Shown one piece after another: positions 33,972 to 43,107 of a DNA stretch of 43,169 nt (its first letter is position 1; each line of letters opens with the position of its first letter). The position numbers and the translations under genes were made by a program. The notes under the pieces are model-generated. The model had not been told where the DNA came from and did no database searches. It saw only the letters and a program-made list of their open reading frames with translations. This DNA comes from Planctomycetota bacterium (GTDB lineage Bacteria; Planctomycetota; Phycisphaerae; Phycisphaerales; UBA1924), in assembly GCA_003696675.1 (NCBI GenBank), contig RFGH01000074.1, forward strand, positions 1-43,169, read 5' to 3'.

Positions 33972-34049
33972 GCGGGGGTCCTTGCGTGGTTGAGGCTCGT
34001 ACGAGACGGGGGGTGCCGGGGTTCGCGGGTCACCCCGGTTCGGGTGTGC

Positions 34050-34379
34050 TCAGGCCGGGGGGTGGATCTCCCCGAGGGTCCGCGACATGCGGATTCCGGT
34101 GTCCGGGCCGAAGCGTGCGAGTCCCTCGGCCCGGAGCCCGGGGGCGGCGGTCTGAACATAGCGGTGGTAGGCGGCACGATTGGGAAAGACATATCGGACC
34201 TCAATGACGGGCGGACCGCTCTCCTCGTCCAGTCGCACGGCATGCCCGGAAACAGCGCCGTGCTCGAGCACGGCCTGCATGTGCCCGCCGACGAGCCAAG
34301 CAAGGAAGCGGTCGGCGACGGTACGGTCCGGGCACTCGGCCCGGACGGTGTAGGCGATTTGGGGATCGGGAAGGCTCAT
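34050..34379 (-). CDS. DUF4286 family protein
   Basis: A 109-residue protein of the DUF4286 type, an alpha-beta barrel (dimeric ferredoxin-like) family: IAYTVRAECPDRTVADRFLAWL, GHMQAVLEHG, VIEVRYVFPNRAAYHRYV and APGLRAEGLARFGPD. Function unknown; family members are small and cytosolic. It lies 78 bases upstream of the ECF sigma gene on the same strand and divergent from the second sigma operon, 36 bases away. Confidence 0.8.
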   Translation of the reverse strand: MSLPDPQIAYTVRAECPDRTVADRFLAWLVGGHMQAVLEHGAVSGHAVRLDEESGPPVIEVRYVFPNRAAYHRYVQTAAPGLRAEGLARFGPDTGIRMSRTLGEIHPPA

Positions 34380-34415
34380 GGGGGGAGTCTACGGGTTGGC
34401 GGGTGAGTTTGGTCG

Positions 34416-35084
34416 ATGGTGGGTGCAATGGGCGTCCCGCGGGGGCGTTGGGCTGTTCGGATGGAGGCGGCGTTGACCACGCGCGAGCAACCGGCCCGGC
34501 ACGGAGACGGGCACGACGCGGGCGAACTCGCGTCGGTCGTCGCGCGGGCAGCCGCGGGCGATGAGCGGGCGTGGGAGACGCTTGTCTCGATCTATTCACG
34601 GCGTGTGTACGCCATGGCCAAGTCCCGTTTGCGTCGGCCTGATTTGGCCGAGGAGATCACCCAGTCCGTGTTTGTCACGATCGCGACCAAGCTGAGGGAC
34701 AACGCGTACACCGAGCAGGGCCGGTTCGAGGCGTGGCTGTTCCGGGTGACGATGAACCGGGTGCGGGACGCGGCCAGGCGGATGAAGCGCCAGGCGGTGG
34801 CGATGGAGCCTTCGGCGATCGCGGCCATGGGTGCGGAAGCGTCCGCGGCGGGTGATCCCGCCGATCTGGGCGCGTTGCGTGCGGCGCTGGGTACGCTGGG
34901 AGATGCGGACCGGGAAGTGATTGAGCTGCGTCATCACGGGCAGCTGGGGTTCAAGGAAATCGCGGAGATGCTGGGGGAGCCGCTGGGGACGGTGCTCGCC
35001 CGGCACCACCGCGCTCTCAGAAAGTTGCGGGGCGTGCTGGAACGGCACGACCCCGATGAGAACGGAAAGGACGGCTTGGCATGA
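34416..35084 (+). CDS. ECF RNA polymerase sigma factor (second system)
   Basis: A 222-residue sigma-70 family protein. Region 2: AWETLVSIYSRRVYAMAKSRL, EEITQSVFVTIATKL and GRFEAWLFRVTMNRVRDAARR. Region 4: DADREVIELRHHGQLGFKEIAEMLGEPLGTVLARHHRALRKLR. The N-terminal start is uncertain: ATG 34416, ATG 34428 and ATG 34461 are in frame, and the first 15-20 residues may not be translated. The TGA overlaps the ATG of the following membrane protein gene by 4 bases, the usual arrangement of a sigma and its anti-sigma. Confidence 0.92.
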   Translation: MVGAMGVPRGRWAVRMEAALTTREQPARHGDGHDAGELASVVARAAAGDERAWETLVSIYSRRVYAMAKSRLRRPDLAEEITQSVFVTIATKLRDNAYTEQGRFEAWLFRVTMNRVRDAARRMKRQAVAMEPSAIAAMGAEASAAGDPADLGALRAALGTLGDADREVIELRHHGQLGFKEIAEMLGEPLGTVLARHHRALRKLRGVLERHDPDENGKDGLA

Positions 35085-35572
35085 GCGGGCCAAACGGGCG
35101 GGACATGAACAATCTTGATGGTGGTGACGAACGGATCGCCGCGATGCTCGACCGGCTTGGTGATGCCGAGCGGTCAGGCGCGGACGGGCTGGAAGAGCGG
35201 ATCATGGGATCCGTGGCCCGCGTGTTCGCGCCCGAGCCTCTTGCGATTGTGGAGGCTCGCGGAGCGTGGTGGCTGCGGACGCCGGTGCGTCTGGCCGCGG
35301 GCCTGGCGATCGTGGCGGGTGTGGGGATCGGGATTTACTCGTCGATGCCCGGTACCACTCTGGAGGTGGCCCCCGGCGTGGACTTCGCGCTCGTCGAGCA
35401 GCGGATCGACGGTCTGCTGGCGATGGCAGACGGGGGCGATGGCTTCGGAGATTCGGTGGCGTCGATCGAGCTGTGGGCCGAGGCGCTGGACGCGGAACTG
35501 AGTGATGGCTGGCTGGGCAGCGATCTGACCAGCGGGCTGGGCGATTTGAATCTCGGCGGAGGGGCATTGTGA
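35081..35572 (+). CDS. Putative anti-sigma factor with one membrane span
   Basis: A 163-residue protein with a cytosolic N-terminal part (about 1-70), a single membrane span at about 70-88 (LAAGLAIVAGVGIGIYSS) and a small acidic, Gly-rich outer domain. No zinc-binding HxxxCxxC motif is seen. The call rests on the 4-base overlap with the upstream ECF sigma gene and on the topology. It also overlaps the following gene (TGATG), so three genes form one coupled operon. Confidence 0.7.
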   Translation: MSGPNGRDMNNLDGGDERIAAMLDRLGDAERSGADGLEERIMGSVARVFAPEPLAIVEARGAWWLRTPVRLAAGLAIVAGVGIGIYSSMPGTTLEVAPGVDFALVEQRIDGLLAMADGGDGFGDSVASIELWAEALDAELSDGWLGSDLTSGLGDLNLGGGAL

Positions 35573-36417
35573 TGATGCGGACCATGATCGCGAGCGGCGT
35601 AGCGCTTACCCTGCTGGCGGGCGGGATCTCGTTCGCGCAGCCTCACGCGGAGAAGTCGAAGGATCGCCCGCGGCGGGCGGCGATCGAGCCGATTTCGGAC
35701 CCCGCGATGCTGCGTGCCCGGCTCGAGCGCTCGATCGAGCGGAATGAGCAGATGCTCGCGCGGCACCGCGAGGCGCTGGAGCGACTCAATGCCGGCGATT
35801 CGCCCGCGGATGTGCTTCGCTCGATGCGCTGGCGACCCGACGGGGACGACGCGGTCGGGCCGGCGCCGGGATCGGGTGGCAAGCCGGATGGAGAAGGCCC
35901 GCGTCCGAGTGGTGAGGGTCGCGGGTCCGGGCCGGAGCGAGTAACACCGGAGCTGCGTGAGCGCCTGCGGGCGATGCTGCGCGAGCGACTGCCGAGCGTG
36001 GATGAGCAGCTTCGGATTGTGGCCTCGGAATCGCCGGAGATGGCCGAGCGGTTGTTCGACCGGCTGGTGCCTCAGCTCGGCGAGATCGCCCGGGACATGG
36101 ACCGGGATCAGAGGCTGGGCGACCTGCGGCTGGACGAGTTGCGTGCCGGCTTGGGTGTGGTCGACGCGACCCGGATGTATTTCGACGCGTCGGAGGACCA
36201 GCGTGAGTTCGCTGGAGCGCGGCTGCGCGAGGCCATCGGCGCCCGGTTCGACGCCCGGATCGCGATGCGGCAGTACGAGGTGGAACTGCTCGCACGGCGC
36301 ATCGGCGAACTGAGCGATCAGATCCGGGAGGAAATGGCCACGCGTGACGACGAGATCGAGCGGACATTCCAATCGATCATCGAGCGTCCGTTCGGGCGTG
36401 GCGGGCGGCGCCCGTAG
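35572..36417 (+). CDS. Exported helical protein of unknown function
   Basis: 281 residues with a signal peptide (MMRTMIASGVALTLLAGGISFAQ). The mature part is Arg/Glu-rich and strongly helical (LRARLERSIERNEQMLARHR, LRERLRAMLRERLPSVDE, ARRIGELSDQIREEMATRDD), with a Gly/Pro-rich linker near 85-120. The style recalls Spy/CpxP-like periplasmic stress proteins or heavy-metal resistance proteins, but I see no LTxxQ motif, so the function stays open. As the last gene of an ECF sigma operon it may be a sensor component or an output. GTG 35569 is an alternative start. Confidence 0.75.
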   Translation: MMRTMIASGVALTLLAGGISFAQPHAEKSKDRPRRAAIEPISDPAMLRARLERSIERNEQMLARHREALERLNAGDSPADVLRSMRWRPDGDDAVGPAPGSGGKPDGEGPRPSGEGRGSGPERVTPELRERLRAMLRERLPSVDEQLRIVASESPEMAERLFDRLVPQLGEIARDMDRDQRLGDLRLDELRAGLGVVDATRMYFDASEDQREFAGARLREAIGARFDARIAMRQYEVELLARRIGELSDQIREEMATRDDEIERTFQSIIERPFGRGGRRP

Positions 36418-36423
36418 GCATGT

Positions 36424-36828
36424 TCAGGAGACGATCGCGCCGGGGGCGATGTCCGCGCTGGGCGAGATCACAACGACAGAGCGCTCTTCGGCGCCCTTCT
36501 CGGCGTCGGATGCGGCCAGCAGCATGCCGCGTGATTCTTCTCCGCGGAGCTTGCGGGGCGCGAGGTTGGCCACGATCACGATGAGTTTGCCGACGAGGTC
36601 TTCGGGCGCATATTGAGCACGGATGCCCGCGCAGATCTGGCGGGGCGTGCCGGAGCCGTCATCGAGCTGGAGTTTGAGCAGCTTGTCGGCGTTGGGGTGC
36701 GGCTCTGCGTGGACGACCTTCGCGACGCGGAGATCGATCTTGGCGAAGTCATCGAAGGTGATCTCTGGCTTGCCGGCGGGCTGCTGGGTGGCGGGTGCGT
36801 CGGCTGCGGTGATCTGCGTTTCGGACAT
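36424..36828 (-). CDS. Stand-alone tRNA-binding domain protein (MetG C-terminal/CsaA-like)
   Basis: A 134-residue protein with an OB-fold tRNA-binding domain: [34 protein letters not shown] and [22 protein letters not shown]. This equals the C-terminal dimerisation domain of bacterial methionyl-tRNA synthetase, here as a separate gene with a short disordered N-terminus. It may help a MetG that lacks the domain or act as a CsaA-like chaperone. GAGGA lies well before ATG 36828. Confidence 0.92.
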   Translation of the reverse strand: MSETQITAADAPATQQPAGKPEITFDDFAKIDLRVAKVVHAEPHPNADKLLKLQLDDGSGTPRQICAGIRAQYAPEDLVGKLIVIVANLAPRKLRGEESRGMLLAASDAEKGAEERSVVVISPSADIAPGAIVS

Positions 36829-36889
36829 GGCTGGTCCTCGTTGGTTGGTGAAGGGGGGCGTCTCGTGATGCGTCCGCATGGTAGTACGC

Positions 36890-37705
36890 TCAGCGTGGCC
36901 CCCACCGCCCTGACCGGTAAACGGGGCGATCCCGCGAGACGCCGTAGCGGTCGGCGAGCGTTTCCAGGGACCACGCGGGGACCGGGGGGTCCAGCCCGAT
37001 CCCGATGGCGGTGGCCCAGGACGCTGGGGCCGCGTTGGCCATCGAGAGCTCGATGGCCACCATCATGCGCCACTCGGCGTCGGTCCGGGTTCCGTGGTGG
37101 TAGGTGTCGTTTGGGCACGCCTCAATGACGATGGCATCGCCCCGGCGGCTGCGAACCGTCAGGCGGCCGCGGCATGGGTCGTTGCGTGCGTCGGTGGCCC
37201 ACTTGGTGAGCACGGCCTGGACACGGGACTTCTGAAATCCGATCCGGGCGCCATGATCGATGATGAGGTCGTTCGTCTGCGTGTTGAGCCGGGCCACCGC
37301 GTCGGGATCGTTGTTGCGGAGCATGGTGAGGGTTTGTGCGGCTTCGCGGAGCGGCGCGGGGTCGGGCGCGGAACGCGGGGCGAGCCACCTGGCGTCGTCG
37401 GCTCGCGCGGGATCGAGCGTGACGGCCAATGACCAGAGCCCGGCGTGATCTTCCGTCGAATCGGCGAGCGAAGCGAGCAGGACGATCATGCCCGCGGCGG
37501 CTTGCGGGTCGGAATCGGCGGCGATCAGCACGCCTGTCGCGAGTGTTTCCTGTGCGAGACGGTGTTCGCCCGCCTCGATGAGGTCTTCGGCGACGATCTG
37601 ATAGGCGTGCGGGTTGTCCGGTGAGAGCGTCTGCGGATTTGGTGCGGCGGCTGCCGCCAGCAGGATGGCTGTCGCGGCAAGGATGGACAAGAGCACGGTT
37701 CGCAT
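36890..37705 (-). CDS. Exported protein of unknown function
   Basis: 271 residues with a signal peptide ([21 protein letters not shown]). The N-terminal half is helical and repeat-like ([28 protein letters not shown]), recalling tetratricopeptide repeats; the C-terminal half has two Cys ([17 protein letters not shown]). No family recognised. Its ATG overlaps the stop of the large J-like protein gene (TGATG), so it is the third or fourth gene of the ExbD-linked operon. Confidence 0.8.
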   Translation of the reverse strand: MRTVLLSILAATAILLAAAAAPNPQTLSPDNPHAYQIVAEDLIEAGEHRLAQETLATGVLIAADSDPQAAAGMIVLLASLADSTEDHAGLWSLAVTLDPARADDARWLAPRSAPDPAPLREAAQTLTMLRNNDPDAVARLNTQTNDLIIDHGARIGFQKSRVQAVLTKWATDARNDPCRGRLTVRSRRGDAIVIEACPNDTYHHGTRTDAEWRMMVAIELSMANAAPASWATAIGIGLDPPVPAWSLETLADRYGVSRDRPVYRSGRWGPR

Positions 37706-40155
37706 CAGGGCAGTCCCTCCAGTCGCAGCAGCCAGAGTCTGGCTTCCGCCCGCTGGGCGGCGAGCACCTGTTCCGAGGCGGTGGTTGCGCTGCGCCAGTC
37801 CCGCTCCAGGTCGGCAAGGACAACATCGGTCAAGGGCTTCCAGAGTGCGGTCTCCTCGTGCATCGCCATCGCGATGAGCTTGACGAGTTCTCGCTGACGC
37901 GCGGCGAGCGCGGGCGCGGTCCCGAGGGTGATCGGGGCGGAGGCGGGGACGGACGCAACGACGCCCGCGGCGGTCAGTTCATTGGTCAGGGACTCGATCA
38001 ACGCCGCGATCGATACGGGCGCGGGTTCCCCGGTGGGCAACCCGGCTCGGGCGGCCAGGTGCTCGTCGATCTGGAGTTCCAGATAGCGAAGATCCGACGG
38101 GATGCCGGGTGAACGCTCTGCGGCGCGGATCAGCAAAGCCTCTCTGAGATGCTGCTCGCGGTTGGGATCGTCATTGGGCGGGGCCGAGCCGAGGACCTGC
38201 TCGGCGAGGGCGAGCACCGTGCCGCGGGTTCGGTCCCGGATGCGTCGCTCCAACGCGAGCAGGATGAGCGGTTCTGACTCGTTGATAAGGACGATCTGCC
38301 TTGCCTGCTCGCGGACATCCCGGGAACGGCCGAGCACGGCGGTCTCGACCAGCGCGTCCGCATTGCCTGCGCTGAGCGGATTTCTGGCGATCTCGCGGAG
38401 GATGTCGGCGGCCTGATCGTCGCTGGATGCATTGAGAAGCTGGATGCCCAGCGTGGGATCGGTCGGGGGGGACGGAACGGGGTCGCGCGTGGCCAGGGGG
38501 ATGAACGCGTCCGCGATTCGTTCGGCGGCGGCCTGATCGTCGCCGGCGTGCTCCAGAGCGGCCGCGGCGTTGAGCCGAACAAGATGCTCGATGGCGCGCA
38601 TCGTGCTGAGCGGATCAGACACATCCGGGGTGTCGGTGAGCGCGGCGCGGAACGCGTCGATCAGTTCGGCCTCGAGCGGCGTGGGCGGTGGACGCAAGTC
38701 CGACCAAGCCGCACGAAGCGCATCGGCGAGGCGTTCTCGGCGTGCCATGGTCGGGGCCGAGGGCAGCGTGTCCGCGGGATTGATGCCCGGCACGGAGACT
38801 TCGGTCGCGAGCACCCTGACGAAGGCGGCGAGTGCATCGGGGTCCATATCAGGATCTTCCAGACGCTGCAGCAGCCAGACGCGGCTGGGATCACCGGCAC
38901 GCCACGGGACGGACGCTGCCAGCACACGCGCGATGGGACCGACAGTGTCCCGGGTCGCGGATGGTCGCGAGATGATGTGTGTGCAAGCCTGGAGGATCAG
39001 CGTCTCGCGCTCGTCCTGACGCACGCCGGTGCAGGCTCGAACGGCTTCGGTCCATGATTGCCACCACGCCGGGGGGTGTCCGGCTGGCTCGTCGAGGGCG
39101 GCACGCAGACGCTCGATGAGTGGGCGATCGATGGCTGCGGGATCCGGCTGCGGCATGGGTTCGGATGCCGCGAAGGTCTTGATGGTGTCCGCCATCGCGC
39201 GGGCGGCGGGCGTTGGCGCGGCGGCGGAGAGGGCCGGGCCCGCCTGCTGGCCGGCGCGATCCGGGGCAGCGAACCAGGCGAGGCGGGCCACCAGCCTGGC
39301 GCGGGCGTCTGCGGGGATCTGTGTCCAGTTGTCCAGGAAGGCCGCAAGAACCCGGGCTGCTCGGCGCCCGGCTTCTTCAGGGGTCGCTTGCGCCGATCTG
39401 GCCGCGTTGGCCAGTTCCTGCTCCATCGCGGAAAAATGGGCAAACTCGGAGCGAATCGGTGGCGCCGAGAGGGTTGGTTTCGGTTCGGACGGCGAAGACG
39501 CTCGCACGGATGGCTTGGGCGGGGGCGGCGCCGGACGGAGCAGTTCGGCGATCGTCACGCCGGAGATCACCGCGAGCAGGACCAACAACAGGGCGTGGAT
39601 CGTGAGCCAGGCTCTGCCGGATGGGACCGGCCAGGGAATCGGCGGCGGCGGTGCCGGGGCTTTGATCGCCCTGGTGGCGGCGGAGGACGGACGCGGGCGG
39701 ATCTCCCGGACGAGGTCGATGGCGCTGATGCGGTGCTGTCGCGCGATCATGGCCAAGCGCGTCTTGGCTTTGCGGTTCCAACCGCCGGAGGCTCCGATGA
39801 TGTGTCGGGCGCGGGCCTTGAGTTGCGGGGTGAGCCTGCGGAGATGGGTTTGCCACGCACGCGGCATCGCGGCGGGCTTTCCCGGTGGGAAACGCTTGGC
39901 GAGCTCGGTTCGCAACGCGGGATCGGCGAGCTGTGCGGCCGCGGTGTGGATCGCCAGTCTGACCTCGTCGGCTTCCGGAGTCAGTCGCAGCGGGTGGGCG
40001 TCGACGGCCTGGAGACGCCTGCGGACCGCGTCGGCGATCTGCGCGTGGCTGGAGACTTCGTGCGGAAGCCCGAGAAGGGCGAACGGCCCCCCTTCGGCCG
40101 CCGCTGGGCCGAGGAAGCGATCGATCCAGCCCTTGGCGGGTGGGGTTGTGATCAT
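37705..40155 (-). CDS. Large membrane protein with a J-domain-like N-terminus
   Basis: 816 residues. Residues 20-95 (GGPFALLGLPHEV...RRRLQAVDAHPL...LADPALRTELAKRFPPG) have the helix pattern and spacing of a DnaJ-like domain, but without the HPD tripeptide. A basic region and a Pro-rich linker follow, then one membrane span at about 183-206, another Pro-rich linker and some 600 residues of helical, repeat-like extracytoplasmic sequence (many LAxxLxxxx helices, TPR/HEAT style). No enzyme motif seen. Both ends overlap the neighbouring genes (ATGA and TGATG), so it is translated with the ExbD operon. Confidence 0.78.
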   Translation of the reverse strand: MITTPPAKGWIDRFLGPAAAEGGPFALLGLPHEVSSHAQIADAVRRRLQAVDAHPLRLTPEADEVRLAIHTAAAQLADPALRTELAKRFPPGKPAAMPRAWQTHLRRLTPQLKARARHIIGASGGWNRKAKTRLAMIARQHRISAIDLVREIRPRPSSAATRAIKAPAPPPPIPWPVPSGRAWLTIHALLLVLLAVISGVTIAELLRPAPPPPKPSVRASSPSEPKPTLSAPPIRSEFAHFSAMEQELANAARSAQATPEEAGRRAARVLAAFLDNWTQIPADARARLVARLAWFAAPDRAGQQAGPALSAAAPTPAARAMADTIKTFAASEPMPQPDPAAIDRPLIERLRAALDEPAGHPPAWWQSWTEAVRACTGVRQDERETLILQACTHIISRPSATRDTVGPIARVLAASVPWRAGDPSRVWLLQRLEDPDMDPDALAAFVRVLATEVSVPGINPADTLPSAPTMARRERLADALRAAWSDLRPPPTPLEAELIDAFRAALTDTPDVSDPLSTMRAIEHLVRLNAAAALEHAGDDQAAAERIADAFIPLATRDPVPSPPTDPTLGIQLLNASSDDQAADILREIARNPLSAGNADALVETAVLGRSRDVREQARQIVLINESEPLILLALERRIRDRTRGTVLALAEQVLGSAPPNDDPNREQHLREALLIRAAERSPGIPSDLRYLELQIDEHLAARAGLPTGEPAPVSIAALIESLTNELTAAGVVASVPASAPITLGTAPALAARQRELVKLIAMAMHEETALWKPLTDVVLADLERDWRSATTASEQVLAAQRAEARLWLLRLEGLP

Positions 40156-42704
40156 CCGCCGCCCCCCGGTGCGAAGAGGGCATCGATGCGAGCCGCCCAC
40201 GGCGCGACGCCGCCGATGGGGTGCAGCACCTTATGTTGCTCGTAGACCGCCTCGGCGCGGGCTGGGTCGGCCGCGGCCAGGAGGCGCAGCGTGTGGTAGC
40301 GGGCTTCCCACCACGACTCTTCGTCCGGCGAAGAGGCGGAAAGGAGGGCGGACCACGCGAAGGCTTCGAGCTCAGATTCACCGAGCGCCGCGGCGACCCC
40401 GGCGATGTCCCGCGCGGCCTGCGGCGTGGGCGATCCGCGTTCGAGCAGCACGCTGCCGAGCGTCAGAACCAGCGGCTGCCGGGCGTCGTCCCGGTCGGCC
40501 CCGACGCGTGCGGCAACGCCGATGACCCGTGCCAGCACGCCGCTCGCTTGGGCGCTGAGCCGCTGCGGCGCGGGCGGGATCAGTTCATCAGCGACACGCG
40601 AGCCGATCTGTAGGACGATGCGATCGATCAACGGGTTGCGTACACCGTCGTCCAGCCGCTGGAACGCCTCCCGGAGAATGATGCGATCGGCGTTGGCCGC
40701 CTTTGGATCGGCGGCCGAACGGAGGCGGTCCGCCTCGGCGTCCGCCTCGTCCAGACGCCCGATCGAGCTGAGCCATTCGACGCGTCGGAGGGTCAGTTCC
40801 GGCCCGAATCCTGCCAGCGAAGGATCGGAGCGGATGATCGCGTCGGCCCGCTCGATGGCCTCTCCGGCGGCGGCGGGCAATCGAGGTTCGGTCGCCAGCG
40901 CGGCGTCGATGGCGATGCGATTGAGATCCAGATCCGCCCGGCGGGTCTGGCTGTCGTTGGAAGGGACGCGATCCGTGCGTTCCCAAATCCACATCACCGC
41001 GGCGATCACCCCCTGGCGTGACGCGTCGTCACGCCGCCCGCGTGCGGTCCATTCCCTGTACGCGAGGCGTGCGATGACACGGCGGGCTTCCAGCGCGAGC
41101 GGATCGTCATCGGGGATGTCGCGGAGTTCATCCAGCGCACGGTCCGCGGCGAGAACATCCGTGCCCGCGTGCCGGAGCAGCAGCTTGCGGGCTCGCTCCG
41201 AGCCGGGGTAGCGGGCGAGGTAGGCGAGCACCGCGCTGCGGAGCTGATCGATGCGACGGACATCCTCTGTCGCGTCGAGTGCCACGACACGAAGCCACAG
41301 GGCTTCCTCGTCGAACTGCGGCGATCGGGACTTCTCGAGCAGTTCGGCCGCAGCGTCGGCCGCCTGGGCCGGGCGTCCGCCGCGGACCAGGCAGTACACT
41401 CGCTTCAGCGCGGCGTCGTCACGCTGATCGGTGAACCGCTCGGCGTCTTCCGTTTTCATGGAGGACTCGAATGATTCCGCGGCGGCGATGTAGCGAACGG
41501 GCGAGCCGGTCGATTCCGCGTTTGAGAGCAGGTCGAGGGCGTTGGCGTACTTGCTGACGAAGCCATCGCTGAGTAACGGCAGCCTACCGAACCGCTCCCG
41601 CAGATCGAGCACATGGCCGATCTCCCCTCTGGAAACAAGGTCGTCGAGCGCGAGCCGGGCGACCGACTCCGCGGGGGTTGACGGACGCTCCCTTGATGCC
41701 TGCAACGCGCGAAGCGCCAGGAAGCGTGCTTCTCCGACCGGGAGCGGCTCTCGGTCATCCGCCGTGCCGAGATGTTCGAAGAGCTGGGTGAGCACATTGT
41801 CCCACCCGCCGGAGTCCGCTGCGATCCGAATGCGGCGGTAGCGGGCCTGGACCGCGATCTCATCCGGCACCGATGGTGACTCGATGACTCGCCGGAGCCA
41901 CAGATCGGCCATGGCCGAGTCCCCGGCCTGATGCTTGGCACGCGCGACGCCGATGGCCGCCCTGGCCACATGCTCGTACTCGAGGGATGCATCACGCAGA
42001 TTCTCGAGGCTGGGCACCACGCCTTCGCCGACGAGCAGCCATCCGAACGCCTCGAACACGGCGTTGTCCGGCCTGCGATTCTCCAGCAGTGACAGCATGA
42101 GTCCGGACCAGCCGGCGTAGTAGTTTGACAGCGATCGGAGCCGGAGATCGGTGTTCATCCGTTCGGTGGCCGCTTCGGATTCGCTCCCGCGGGCGAGGCG
42201 GAGCGACCGATTGGCTCGGACTGTGACGAGGGATGCGATCGAGCGGAGCCGGGCGGAGACGGTCGAGAGCGTGGCGATCGCGTCGCGCCGGTCCGCGTCG
42301 CTCAGCAGCCCGACCTCGTCGAGCGCGGCCTGCCGCTCGATGACCAGATAGGACTCGACCAGAAGTGTGAGCCGTAGTTCAAGGGCCTGATCTTCGCTGG
42401 CCGCCTCGACCACCCGCCATGCACGATCGATGAGCGCCGAACGCACGGGTGAGCCGGCGGGCTCGGAGCGAATACGGTCGAGATAGAAATCCTCCAAGCG
42501 TGCGATCAGCCCGGCTCGTTCCTGCTCGTCCTGGGCGTCGCGGAACTGCTCGAGCAAGCGTGCCTCGAGCACATCGAGCATGCCCTGCGCTTCGAGCGCC
42601 CGTTCGGTCTGGTCCGGCGGTACTCCTCGGCACGGCATGTGGGCACACGGGAGGACCACCAGGCCCAGCAGCATGATGAGACGATCATGGCTCACGGGGC
42701 ACAT
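40152..42704 (-). CDS. Very large exported helical-repeat protein
   Basis: About 850 residues with an N-terminal hydrophobic signal (LIMLLGLVVLPCAHMPC). The rest is helical, repeat-like sequence (for example ALRALQASRERPSTPAESVARLAL, YCLVRGGRPAQAADAAAELLEKS, LRRVEWLSSIGRLDEADAEADRL), resembling TPR or HEAT arrays. No catalytic motif. The start is uncertain: ATG 42704 and GTG 42695 are both possible after GAGGAG. It overlaps exbD by 20 bases at its start and the J-like gene by 4 bases at its end, so it belongs to the same operon and probably works in the periplasm. Confidence 0.8.
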   Translation of the reverse strand: MCPVSHDRLIMLLGLVVLPCAHMPCRGVPPDQTERALEAQGMLDVLEARLLEQFRDAQDEQERAGLIARLEDFYLDRIRSEPAGSPVRSALIDRAWRVVEAASEDQALELRLTLLVESYLVIERQAALDEVGLLSDADRRDAIATLSTVSARLRSIASLVTVRANRSLRLARGSESEAATERMNTDLRLRSLSNYYAGWSGLMLSLLENRRPDNAVFEAFGWLLVGEGVVPSLENLRDASLEYEHVARAAIGVARAKHQAGDSAMADLWLRRVIESPSVPDEIAVQARYRRIRIAADSGGWDNVLTQLFEHLGTADDREPLPVGEARFLALRALQASRERPSTPAESVARLALDDLVSRGEIGHVLDLRERFGRLPLLSDGFVSKYANALDLLSNAESTGSPVRYIAAAESFESSMKTEDAERFTDQRDDAALKRVYCLVRGGRPAQAADAAAELLEKSRSPQFDEEALWLRVVALDATEDVRRIDQLRSAVLAYLARYPGSERARKLLLRHAGTDVLAADRALDELRDIPDDDPLALEARRVIARLAYREWTARGRRDDASRQGVIAAVMWIWERTDRVPSNDSQTRRADLDLNRIAIDAALATEPRLPAAAGEAIERADAIIRSDPSLAGFGPELTLRRVEWLSSIGRLDEADAEADRLRSAADPKAANADRIILREAFQRLDDGVRNPLIDRIVLQIGSRVADELIPPAPQRLSAQASGVLARVIGVAARVGADRDDARQPLVLTLGSVLLERGSPTPQAARDIAGVAAALGESELEAFAWSALLSASSPDEESWWEARYHTLRLLAAADPARAEAVYEQHKVLHPIGGVAPWAARIDALFAPGGGG

Positions 42705-43107
42705 AGCTCCTCTTCTCAAACCCAGCGTCCTTGGCGGCCTGCAGCGCGGCGGCGATCGCCCAGACCGGCGCGTCCGGCTCCGCCCTTATCGCGACCCCCG
42801 GCTCGCGTGGCAGCCGGGCGAGCATCGTCGTCAGCGCGGCCTGCTCGCCCGTTTCGAGCTGGCCGATGATGAACCGCACCCCATCGCCGGCGGGCACGAT
42901 GTCGATGATCTGAGGCTGGAACTCGACAGAGCGAATACCGCCGCCCTCGGTCTGCAGCGCGCTCGGGATACGACGCTCCTCCTGCGAGAAATCCGAAGTC
43001 ACAAGGAAGTAGATCAGGAGCAAAAACACAACATCGATCAGGGAGATCAACGGCAATGCCCCCAACCGGCGGGAACGCTCGGATTTCTTTCCCCCGAACG
43101 CGGTCAT
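42685..43107 (-). CDS. exbD: ExbD/TolR family protein
   Basis: 140 residues. A short basic cytosolic start, one membrane span at about 18-36 (ALPLISLIDVVFLLLIYFLVT) with the conserved Asp25 that carries protons, and a periplasmic domain (IDIVPAGDGVRFIIGQLE...AALQAAKDAGF). With an ExbB/TolQ/MotA partner such proteins turn proton flow into mechanical work on the envelope. The ATG overlaps the stop of an upstream gene that leaves the window. It may equally be called a biopolymer transport protein of the TolR type. Confidence 0.93.
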   Translation of the reverse strand: MTAFGGKKSERSRRLGALPLISLIDVVFLLLIYFLVTSDFSQEERRIPSALQTEGGGIRSVEFQPQIIDIVPAGDGVRFIIGQLETGEQAALTTMLARLPREPGVAIRAEPDAPVWAIAAALQAAKDAGFEKRSYVPREP

